Shown: positions 1 through 5,395 of the stretch, one piece after another
How positions within the stretch are numbered: the first letter of the stretch is position 1
Layout: every line of letters begins with the position of its first letter
Origin: an uncultured Actinomycetes bacterium
GTDB lineage: Bacteria > Actinomycetota > Actinomycetes > S36-B12
Length of the DNA stretch: 9,437 nucleotides
Direction of reading: 5' to 3'
Assembly (NCBI GenBank): GCA_913061025.1
Contig: CAJXUJ010000039.1
Span: 1 to 9,437, forward strand
Notes under the pieces: model-generated
Database searches by the model: none
Told to the model about the DNA's origin: nothing
What the model saw: only the letters and a program-made list of their open reading frames with translations
Made by a program: the position numbers and the translations under genes

Positions 1-1
1 C

Positions 2-7
2 AAGGAG
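2..7 (+). promoter_or_regulatory. Ribosome binding site of cspB
   Basis: AAGGAG sits six bases before the GTG at 14. It fixes a GTG start that would otherwise be ambiguous and shows that this mRNA has a leader, unlike several neighbours. Confidence 0.8.
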
Positions 8-13
8 ATTCAG

Positions 14-394
14 GTGCCTACAGGGACCGTGAAGTGGTACGACTCCGAAAAGGGGTTCGGCTTCATCACCGCCGACGACGGCGAGGACGTCTTCGTGCAC
101 GTATCGACGCTTCCCGACGGAGTGCCGTCACTGCGTCCGGGCACCAAGGTGGATTTCGGGGTGGTCGACGGCCGTCGTGGAAAGCAGGCGCTGTCGGTCA
201 AGATCCTCGAGACGCCGTCCGTAGCCAAGGGCGTACGCAAGCCGGCTGACGACATGGCCGTCATCATCGAAGACGTCATCAAACTGCTCGACGGGATGTC
301 AGGGCAGCTCCGGCGGGGGCGCTACCCGTCGGACGACATGTCGCGCAAGGCCGCGGCTGTGCTTCGGGCCGTCGCCGACGACCTCGACGTCTGA
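14..394 (+). CDS. cspB: Cold-shock protein with C-terminal tail, CspB-type
   Basis: Small single-stranded nucleic-acid-binding protein, probably an RNA chaperone in the cytoplasm. Residues 1 to about 66 form a cold-shock domain: it opens PTGTVKWYDSEKGFGFI, with RNP1 at 13-18 (KGFGFI) and RNP2 at 26-30 (VFVHV). At 126 residues it is nearly twice the usual 65-70 residues. The extra part (about 78-126) looks like two acidic/basic helices. From memory, M. tuberculosis CspB has a similar tail (about 135 residues), so this is probably a lineage feature and not a fusion. The GTG start at 14 is fixed by AAGGAG at 2-7, six bases upstream; its promoter lies outside the window. It converges on the DUF2771 gene 26 bp later. 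Family call is near certain; the symbol rests on length and neighbourhood. Confidence 0.95.
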   Translation: MPTGTVKWYDSEKGFGFITADDGEDVFVHVSTLPDGVPSLRPGTKVDFGVVDGRRGKQALSVKILETPSVAKGVRKPADDMAVIIEDVIKLLDGMSGQLRRGRYPSDDMSRKAAAVLRAVADDLDV

Positions 395-420
395 GGATTC
401 TCCCCGGGAGCTAATTGCCG

Positions 421-897
421 CTACGGGCGCTGTAGTCGGAAGACCCAGATGCCCTTTGCCGAATCACCTCGGCCGGCCACGATCTGCAGCAGGACTCCGT
501 CAGCGGGGATTTCTTGGAGATCGGGGTAGGTGAAGCGGTAGTAGGTGGTGTCCAGCGGGGTTGAGGTGAGCCGCTGCTGCCCGATCACCGGTGACCACCC
601 GGCGTCTGCGACCTTCGGGTCCACGCTGATGCCGATGGTCTCGCCCGGCACTACCGGAATGTTCGCAACAGCCTCGCCGGTGCTTGCTTCGGTGATGACG
701 TCCTGAGCGCAGTCACCGGGAGCCAGGGACTCTGCGTCGAATGCCCAACAGACCGCCTGTTGATGCTTCGTGGTGGTGCCGGCGAACACCGACACCCCCG
801 GTGCGGGCTTTTCACATCCGGCGAGCACGAGCGATGCTGCGGCGGCTGTGGTGGCGGCTAGGGCTATGCGACGGGTCTTGGTCGATCGAGCGGGCAT
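421..897 (-). CDS. DUF2771 family lipoprotein
   Basis: Exported lipoprotein of unknown function, 158 residues. The N-terminus is a clear lipoprotein signal: MPARSTKTRR basic head, an Ala/Leu-rich core at 11-25 and lipobox LAGC with Cys28 as the lipidated residue. The mature part keeps two cysteines (Cys50, Cys63) that could form a disulfide outside the membrane. The mature sequence ends in a strand-rich segment (YYRFTYPDLQ, GIWVFRLQRP) that I associate with DUF2771. The frame is open upstream to an ATG at 978, but that extension would put arginine-rich sequence before the signal peptide and cover the divergent gene's promoter. I therefore choose the ATG at 897, also supported by a -10 placed for leaderless transcription. 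It is divergent from the DUF3027 gene (88 bp gap). Reading as a lipoprotein is firm; the family name is from recall. Confidence 0.88.
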   Translation of the reverse strand: MPARSTKTRRIALAATTAAAASLVLAGCEKPAPGVSVFAGTTTKHQQAVCWAFDAESLAPGDCAQDVITEASTGEAVANIPVVPGETIGISVDPKVADAGWSPVIGQQRLTSTPLDTTYYRFTYPDLQEIPADGVLLQIVAGRGDSAKGIWVFRLQRP

Positions 898-903
898 GGT
901 CCG

Positions 904-909
904 ACAGTA
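904..909 (-). promoter_or_regulatory. Putative leaderless -10 of the DUF2771 gene
   Basis: On the minus strand TACTGT (TANNNT form) is followed by exactly six bases and then the ATG at 897. Transcription starting about seven bases past the hexamer would begin at the start codon. No Shine-Dalgarno sequence is visible between them and no good -35 is seen. Confidence 0.5.
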
Positions 910-973
910 CCGGGCGTCCTGCCGATGCTCCTCGGGACAGCGACCCACCGGCTGCCGGCTCAGGGTGGTGGGC

Positions 974-979
974 GACAAT
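974..979 (+). promoter_or_regulatory. Putative leaderless -10 of the DUF3027 gene
   Basis: GACAAT matches TATAAT at four of six positions and is followed by TTGCGG and then the GTG at 986. The spacing of six bases is the same as for the divergent lipoprotein gene. No Shine-Dalgarno sequence or convincing -35 is present, so this is position-based evidence. Confidence 0.42.
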
Positions 980-985
980 TTGCGG

Positions 986-1705
986 GTGCCGACAACCGCA
1001 GCGCTGAAAGACGACGTCGTCCTACGCGATGCCCAATCGATTGCTCACGACGCCGTGGTAGACGAGATGGGGGCTCGCCTCGTCGGGAACTACATCGGTT
1101 TCTCGATGGATGCGGAGCGCCTCGGGACCCACACGTTCGCGTGCGCTGACCCCGCGTACGCGGGCTGGCATTGGGCCGTCACGGTGTCGAGGGCGCCGCG
1201 AGCCAAGGCCGCCACGATTTGCGAGATAGTCCTCTTACCGGGACCGGAATCGCTGCTGGCTCCCGAGTGGGTGCCCTGGAGTGACCGCATTCAGCCCGGT
1301 GACCTTGGCGTCGGTGACATCCTGCCCAGCCCGGCCGACGATCCACGGCTGGCTCCCGGATACACGGGCAACGATGAAATCGACGCCATCATCGACCGCG
1401 ATGAACCACGTGGATGGACCGGATGGGAAGTAGCCCTCGGTCGTCCGAGGGTGTTGTCCATTGCCGGGCGGGACCAGGCCGCAGAGCGCTGGGACGGCGG
1501 CGAGTTCGGACCGACGGCAGCGATGGCCGAGGCGGCGGCCAAGCAGTGCGCCACCTGCGGATTCTTGATTCCCATTTCTGGACCGATGGCGCGAGCATTC
1601 GGTGTGTGCTCGAACGAGTTTGCACCAGCCGACGGGCGTTTGGTCTCGCTGGCCTACGGATGCGGCGCCCACTCCGAGGTAGTGGAACCGGCGCCGGAGG
1701 ACTAG
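986..1705 (+). CDS. DUF3027 family protein with Cys4-type zinc-ribbon-like end
   Basis: Actinobacterial protein of unknown function, 239 residues from the GTG at 986. Conserved blocks I recognise as DUF3027 are HTFACADPAYAGWHWAVTVS (residues 49-68), APEWVPW then PGDLGVGDILP (about 92-114), and the ending GFGPTAAMAEAAAKQC-like region into ATCGFLIPISG, FGVCSNEFAPADGR and YGCGAHSE. The cysteines at about 188, 191, 208 and 226 (CxxC, C, C) could bind one zinc ion; this suggests nucleic-acid or protein binding, but no activity is known to me. No signal peptide or membrane helix. The frame is open back to 770, but that overlaps the antisense lipoprotein gene and is arginine-rich non-domain sequence. 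Start choice is uncertain between 986 and GTGs at 965 or 968. It ends 24 bp from the convergent DUF2530 gene. Confidence 0.88.
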   Translation: MPTTAALKDDVVLRDAQSIAHDAVVDEMGARLVGNYIGFSMDAERLGTHTFACADPAYAGWHWAVTVSRAPRAKAATICEIVLLPGPESLLAPEWVPWSDRIQPGDLGVGDILPSPADDPRLAPGYTGNDEIDAIIDRDEPRGWTGWEVALGRPRVLSIAGRDQAAERWDGGEFGPTAAMAEAAAKQCATCGFLIPISGPMARAFGVCSNEFAPADGRLVSLAYGCGAHSEVVEPAPED

Positions 1706-1729
1706 TTCGCTTCTCCTACTGGTCTGTCT

Positions 1730-1945
1730 TCAGCCGATGCGCTTTCGCCGCCAGGAGAGGAAGCCGAGGCCGATCACGCCGCTGAGTGTTCCGATTGCGG
1801 CAACGGCCCACCACCAGACACCGGCCTCCGGTTGAGCAGCGCCCTGGGTAGCCCAGACGCCTGCGAAAGCCACGACCCACAAGAACGTTCCGACCGCCAC
1901 GGCGGGGATAGCGGTCTGGTCCGCGACGCTCGCCTCGGTACTCAT
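1730..1945 (-). CDS. DUF2530 family two-helix membrane protein
   Basis: Small integral membrane protein, 71 residues from the ATG at 1945 (74 from the ATG at 1954). A polar N-terminus (MSTEASVADQ) is followed by one hydrophobic helix (AIPAVAVGTFLWVVAFAGVW), a short Gln/Pro-containing loop, a second helix (WWWAVAAIGTLSGVIGLGFL) and a positive tail (SWRRKRIG). By the positive-inside rule the tail is cytoplasmic. Length, helix pair and the Trp-rich second helix fit DUF2530, whose function is unknown. Two starts compete: 1954 has GAGG six to eight bases upstream; 1945 has CATAAT seven bases upstream, fitting a leaderless transcript. I prefer 1945 because several neighbours show the same arrangement, but only weakly. 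It converges with the DUF3027 gene and diverges from the 29-residue membrane peptide gene. Confidence 0.85.
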   Translation of the reverse strand: MSTEASVADQTAIPAVAVGTFLWVVAFAGVWATQGAAQPEAGVWWWAVAAIGTLSGVIGLGFLSWRRKRIG

Positions 1946-1952
1946 ATCGATC

Positions 1953-1958
1953 ATTATG
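1953..1958 (-). promoter_or_regulatory. Putative leaderless -10 of the DUF2530 gene
   Basis: CATAAT on the minus strand matches TATAAT at five of six positions, unusual in such GC-rich DNA. It ends seven bases before the ATG at 1945. It overlaps the alternative ATG at 1954, so using this promoter would exclude that start. Confidence 0.5.
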
Positions 1959-1962
1959 GACC

Positions 1963-2025
1963 TCGCTCAGAGATGCGCGACGGAGTTCAACAGCCGTTCC
2001 CGAAGCGTGCGCCTAGGCTGAGCGA
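1963..2025. repeat. 8-bp inverted repeat spanning the divergent DUF2530/mini-protein promoters
   Basis: TCGCTCAG at 1963-1970 is the exact reverse complement of CTGAGCGA at 2018-2025. Each arm lies just upstream of one of the two divergent start codons, so both genes carry CTGAGCGA before their start. The arms are 47 bp apart, too far for a stable hairpin but compatible with a shared regulator. It could be chance. Confidence 0.4.
2014..2019 (+). promoter_or_regulatory. Putative leaderless -10 for the mini-protein/propeller operon
   Basis: TAGGCT (TANNNT) lies seven bases before the ATG at 2027 and sits inside the 8-bp palindrome GCCTAGGC (2011-2018). No Shine-Dalgarno sequence lies between hexamer and ATG, consistent with a transcript starting at the A of the ATG. 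Confidence 0.45.
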
Positions 2026-2026
2026 C

Positions 2027-2116
2027 ATGGATCCCCGCACCCGGCGAATCGTGACGCTCGCCGTGCTCGCGGTCGCCGTGGCGGCGGTGTTCGTGGCGGC
2101 CGTCGTATCCGGGTGA
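2027..2116 (+). CDS. 29-residue single-helix membrane mini-protein
   Basis: Very short gene encoding MDPRTRRIVTLAVLAVAVA followed by AVFVAAVVSG. A cytoplasmic basic head (Arg4, Arg6, Arg7) leads into one hydrophobic helix of about 20 residues; there is no further domain, no cysteine, and no lipobox. Three things argue that it is real: the protein is a coherent N-in membrane peptide, its stop TGA overlaps the GTG of the next gene as GTGA, and a -10-like hexamer is placed for a leaderless start at its ATG. I do not recognise a named family. It may act as a membrane peptide partner of the downstream exported protein, or serve mainly to bring ribosomes to that GTG, which has no Shine-Dalgarno sequence of its own. 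Alternatively it is a non-functional leader. Confidence 0.62.
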   Translation: MDPRTRRIVTLAVLAVAVAAVFVAAVVSG

Positions 2117-3000
2117 CGTTCGTCAAAGCCAGAGCTGCCGTCCGAGGGCTCGTCGCGACCTGGGCGGCAGTAACCGTTGTTGTACCTGTTGTTGCGACGA
2201 GTTCCGCGCTCGCAGTCGATACTCCTGAGTGGTCGGAGGTCTGTCGCTTCTCCGATGCACGATTGACGGAAATCAGTGGGATGGCTCCCTCACTTGTCCA
2301 CGATGGACTTCTGTGGATCCACAATGACTCTTCCGACGCCGCGGTGCTGTACGGCGTGGACTCCACGACATGCGACACAGTTGCCAAACTCACGCTCCGG
2401 GGCGTGAGTGCACGCGACTTCGAGGGTATGGCGAGCTCTTGGAGTGCGAAAGGCAGGTCTCGGCTGTGGATCGGAGACATCGGTGACAACCGAGACTCCT
2501 GGCCTTTCGTGACGATCCACCGAGTGCGCGAGCCCACCAAACTGGGCGAGACATCGCGCAAGCCCCGCTCATGGCGCTTCACCTACCCCGACCGACCGCA
2601 TAACGCAGAGACGTTGATGGTCGATGGTCGCGATGTGTGGACCGCGACCTGGCAGTTGGCGAATGGCGGGTTGTATTCAGTCCCGCTGACCTCGGATGTG
2701 GGAGTGGCGACGCGTATTGGCGATGTGGGGTCGCTCATCACCGATGGCGCGATCAGCCCTGATGCGCGCTCCTATGTGCTGCGGGACTACCTCGACCTAC
2801 ATGTGTTCTCGGGACGCCCGCCGGGCCGGCGAGTGGCGAAACTTCCGCTACCCGTTCAAGTTCAAGGTGAGGCCATCGCGTGGGCGCCGGACGGGCGGAG
2901 TTTGTTCACTGCGAGTGAAGGCGACGACCGGCTGCTGCGCATCGATCTTCCGTGGTGGGTGCTGGCGTCTCTGCACCCGCCTGACCACCTTGTCCCGTAG
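2113..3000 (+). CDS. Secreted beta-propeller-like protein of unknown function
   Basis: Exported protein of 295 residues. Residues 1-34 are a Sec signal peptide: basic head (KARAAVR), hydrophobic core, and ALA before a likely cleavage at 34/35. No lipobox, so the product is secreted or periplasm-like. The mature part has recurring propeller-like blocks: ISGMAPS (54-60), WIHNDSSD (68-75), ARDFEGMA (100-107), LWIGDIGDNRD (118-128), PHNAETLMVDGRDVWTATW (162-180), ISPDARSYVLRDY (214-226) and GEAIAWAPDGRSLFTASEG (252-270). The HNDS and GDIGDN acidic turns are typical of a group of predicted extracytoplasmic propellers and could bind metal; this is inference. Cys44 and Cys87 could form a disulfide. 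The GTG start overlaps the mini-protein stop as GTGA and lacks its own ribosome site, so translation is probably coupled. The 3' end is 15 bp from the convergent MFS gene. Confidence 0.88.
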   Translation: MTFVKARAAVRGLVATWAAVTVVVPVVATSSALAVDTPEWSEVCRFSDARLTEISGMAPSLVHDGLLWIHNDSSDAAVLYGVDSTTCDTVAKLTLRGVSARDFEGMASSWSAKGRSRLWIGDIGDNRDSWPFVTIHRVREPTKLGETSRKPRSWRFTYPDRPHNAETLMVDGRDVWTATWQLANGGLYSVPLTSDVGVATRIGDVGSLITDGAISPDARSYVLRDYLDLHVFSGRPPGRRVAKLPLPVQVQGEAIAWAPDGRSLFTASEGDDRLLRIDLPWWVLASLHPPDHLVP

Positions 3001-3015
3001 CGCGCAGCGCAAGTC

Positions 3016-4221
3016 TCAGCCGACGATCGGCTCGTTCGACTTCACCGGCTTGGCGAGGATTAGTACAAGCGCGGTGGCAAGCAGGATTGGCACGATCAAG
3101 AACGCCGAGTGGAAACCGATGGAGTCGGACAGTGCGCCGAGAATGAATGGCGCGATACCGCTCGCGGCACCCGCAGCAACGGAGGAAAGCCCCGAGGCAC
3201 GGTCGATCAAGCCGCCGGAACTGGCGACGGCACGTGAGACGCCGATAGGCCAGTGCACCGAGATACCGAGGCCAACGATGAATAGCGCCGCGAGGATGAA
3301 CCACGGGTTGATTGATAGCCACGCGACCGCGAAGGCTGCGAGAGCCACCAGAATCGATGAGGTGAGCAGCCGATCAACACTCCAGGTCTGCGCGAGTTTG
3401 CTGCCGTAAAGGCGGCCGAAGAACATTCCGCCGGTGACGGCAGCGAGGGACGCCGCAGCGGCCGCCGGGCCAAGTCCAGCCCTTTCACGGAGCAGATCCG
3501 CGCTCCACAGCGTCAGGGTGAACTCGGTGGCCAACAGCAGCGCGACGACGGCGAGTGACCACCAGAAGCGCCGTGGCATCTGGACCTTCTCGGCTCGAAC
3601 CGGCTGGGTGACGCTCGGGGTTTCTGCTCTTTCAATACTCGGTGTGTGTTCCTGCCGGCTTCGGAAGACTTCGGAAATGATCAGGGCCACGATCAGAGCC
3701 CACAGACCCGTTCGCCAACCGAGTGCAACAGCGGTGGTGATCCCGATGACCAGGGGCACCACGAAGCCGAAGAGAGCGGCGAGTGCATTGGCCTGGGTGA
3801 GTGCCGCGGGCCCGGCGGTGCCCTGGTAGTCGAGAACAAAGGCATTGGCTGTGGCGATCAGCGAGACGCCGCCGCACGCGACGAGGGCAGTTCCGATCAG
3901 ACTCGCGGTCAGTCCGAACGGTGCCGTGTACACGGCGATGCCGATGCTCATGACGATGATCGCGTAGCGGATGACGAGTCCCCTGCCCCAGCGTTCGATC
4001 AGCCGGGGAATGAGCAGTCCCGTAGCGACGTTCGCGACGGCGAATACGGTCGCATGCAGCGAAGCGACAGTTCGCGACGTCCCCTGTTCATCGCGCAGCA
4101 GCGCTTGGGTGGCACCAAATCCGTAAAGAAAGAAAGCGAACAGTGAGATCTGGATGTAGGTAATCCAGGTGATGCGGTCCAGTACCGGTCGACGCCCGAA
4201 ATCGGGCGACGACGTCGTCAC
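3016..4221 (-). CDS. MFS transporter (12 helices), coupled to serC
   Basis: Integral membrane carrier of the major facilitator superfamily, 401 residues. The first helix starts near residue 17 (ITWITYIQISLFAFFLYGFG). The cytoplasmic loop after helix 2 has a degenerate motif-A-like stretch (RLIERWGRG, about 73-81). The two six-helix halves are separated by a polar loop (about 184-218, Glu/Arg/Pro-rich). Helices of the second half end in a Lys tail. The substrate cannot be read from sequence. I choose the GTG at 4221 because it overlaps the serC stop as GTGA; a GTG at 4251 would give a 34-base overlap and an odd N-terminus. No separate ribosome site is evident, so expression should follow serC. 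Export of serine or a related metabolite is a guess from context only. Confidence 0.92.
   Translation of the reverse strand: MTTSSPDFGRRPVLDRITWITYIQISLFAFFLYGFGATQALLRDEQGTSRTVASLHATVFAVANVATGLLIPRLIERWGRGLVIRYAIIVMSIGIAVYTAPFGLTASLIGTALVACGGVSLIATANAFVLDYQGTAGPAALTQANALAALFGFVVPLVIGITTAVALGWRTGLWALIVALIISEVFRSRQEHTPSIERAETPSVTQPVRAEKVQMPRRFWWSLAVVALLLATEFTLTLWSADLLRERAGLGPAAAAASLAAVTGGMFFGRLYGSKLAQTWSVDRLLTSSILVALAAFAVAWLSINPWFILAALFIVGLGISVHWPIGVSRAVASSGGLIDRASGLSSVAAGAASGIAPFILGALSDSIGFHSAFLIVPILLATALVLILAKPVKSNEPIVG
3018..3032. terminator. Short hairpin between convergent propeller and MFS genes
   Basis: AGCCGACGATCGGCT is a perfect 6-bp stem with a 3-base loop, placed 18 bp after the propeller stop and overlapping the last codons of the MFS gene. 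No T-run follows on either strand, so it is at best a weak or actinobacterial-type bidirectional terminator. It could also simply be coding sequence. Confidence 0.3.
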
Positions 4222-5342
4222 GCGAGTTGCGAGATGACGTAGTCCAGGCACCCGGTGAGTGCGCGGACGTCATCGGGCTCCACGGCTGGGAAGACGGCGA
4301 TCCGGAGTTGGTTGCGTCCGAGCTTGCGGTACGGCTCGGTATCCACCACGCCGTTGGCCCGCAAAGCGCCGGTAATGGCCGTGGCGTCGATGGCGTCGTC
4401 GATATCGATAGTGACGACCACGTTCGAACGATGAGCGGGATCCGCGACGAACGGAGTGGCGACCTGGCTCAATTCTGCCCACTCGTAAAGAACACCGGAG
4501 GACTCGGTGGTGCGTGCGGTGCACCAGTCCAAGCCGCCGTTGCCGTTGAACCACTCCACCTGCTCGGCCATCATGAAGATGGTCGCGAGAGCAGGAGTGT
4601 TATAGGTCTGGTCCTTGCGGGAGTTGTCTATCGCCGTCTCAAGGTCGAGGAAGTCGGGAATCCAGCGTCCCGAAGCCTTGATGCCGGCTGAGCGCTCTAG
4701 TGCCTGCGGAGACATCAGCGCGATCCATAGTCCGCCGTCGGAGCCGAAGGACTTTTGCGGGGCGAAGTAGTAGACGTCGAACTGCTGCGGATCCACTGCG
4801 AGCCCACCGGCACCGGAGGTGGCGTCGACCATCATCAGTGCGCCGGCATCGGCACCGGTGACGCGCGCTGGCTGCACGACAACGCCGGTGGACGTCTCGT
4901 TGTGCGGTGAGCAGTAGGCATCGATTCCCGCCTCCGCGGCGAACACGGGCGCGGTGCCGGGCTCGGCGGAGATGATCGTGGGTTCACCCAAATGGGGAGC
5001 CTTCTTGGCACCGGAGGCGAACTTCGCTCCGAACTCACCGAAGGACAGGAACTGTGCTCGATCCTCGATCAGCCCGAAGTTCGCGATGTCCCAGAAGGCC
5101 GTCGACCCACCGTTGCCGAGGATGACCTCGTAGCCGTCGGGCAGGGAGAACAGATCCCGAAGACCCGTCCGGAGCCGACCTACCTCGGACTTGACCGTCT
5201 TCTGTCGGTGCGAGGTACCCAGGTAGGACTGCCACACACCGGCCAGGGCGTCGACCTGGGCTTTGCGGACCTTCGACGGGCCGGCGCCGAAGCGTCCGTC
5301 GTTGGGCAGCAGTTCGGTGGGGATGCGGATGTCCTGGGACAC
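4218..5342 (-). CDS. serC: Phosphoserine aminotransferase
   Basis: PLP-dependent enzyme converting 3-phosphohydroxypyruvate and glutamate to phosphoserine and 2-oxoglutarate, the second step of serine synthesis; cytoplasmic. At 374 residues the length is normal for the actinobacterial type. N-terminus ELLPNDGRFGAGPSKVRKAQ is typical. Visible motifs: phosphate-cup region GNGGSTAFWD (about 76-85), HNETSTG (147-153), MMVDATSGAGG with Asp173 expected to contact the PLP ring, and PQKSFGSDGGLW with Lys197 as the Schiff-base lysine. The GTG start at 5342 is preceded ten bases upstream by AGGAG. The frame stays open to 5633, but that part is antisense-frame shadow inside the citrate synthase gene. 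It lies 53 bp downstream of citA and overlaps the MFS gene. All key residues present. Confidence 0.97.
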   Translation of the reverse strand: MSQDIRIPTELLPNDGRFGAGPSKVRKAQVDALAGVWQSYLGTSHRQKTVKSEVGRLRTGLRDLFSLPDGYEVILGNGGSTAFWDIANFGLIEDRAQFLSFGEFGAKFASGAKKAPHLGEPTIISAEPGTAPVFAAEAGIDAYCSPHNETSTGVVVQPARVTGADAGALMMVDATSGAGGLAVDPQQFDVYYFAPQKSFGSDGGLWIALMSPQALERSAGIKASGRWIPDFLDLETAIDNSRKDQTYNTPALATIFMMAEQVEWFNGNGGLDWCTARTTESSGVLYEWAELSQVATPFVADPAHRSNVVVTIDIDDAIDATAITGALRANGVVDTEPYRKLGRNQLRIAVFPAVEPDDVRALTGCLDYVISQLA

Positions 5343-5352
5343 GGGTAACTCA

Positions 5353-5357
5353 CTCCT
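5353..5357 (-). promoter_or_regulatory. Ribosome binding site of serC
   Basis: AGGAG on the minus strand, ten bases before the GTG at 5342. It decides the start within a frame open for a further 290 bases upstream. Confidence 0.7.
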
Positions 5358-5395
5358 GAGATCGAGAACGGAATCACAAGTATCCCGCGCGAGGT

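Noticed and set aside
400..410. CTCCCCGGGAG after cspB as a terminator
   Set aside because: Only a 4-bp stem remains once a 3-base loop is allowed, and no T-run follows.
944..972. CCCACC ... GGTGGG as a regulatory hairpin in the DUF2771/DUF3027 gap
   Set aside because: Six-bp arms with a 17-base loop of GC-rich sequence; common by chance at this composition.
898..978. Longer start of the DUF2771 gene at 978
   Set aside because: It adds 27 polar residues before a normal lipoprotein signal peptide and overlaps the divergent gene's promoter.
770..985. Longer start of the DUF3027 gene at 770
   Set aside because: The extra 72 residues are antisense to the lipoprotein gene and have no DUF3027 character.
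1688..1697. Palindrome CCGGCGCCGG near the DUF3027 stop
   Set aside because: It lies in coding sequence, is pure G/C, and has no loop for a hairpin terminator.
2013..2582. 189-codon frame antisense to the propeller gene
   Set aside because: Low-complexity Ser/Thr/Arg composition; the plus-strand protein has a signal peptide and coherent motifs.
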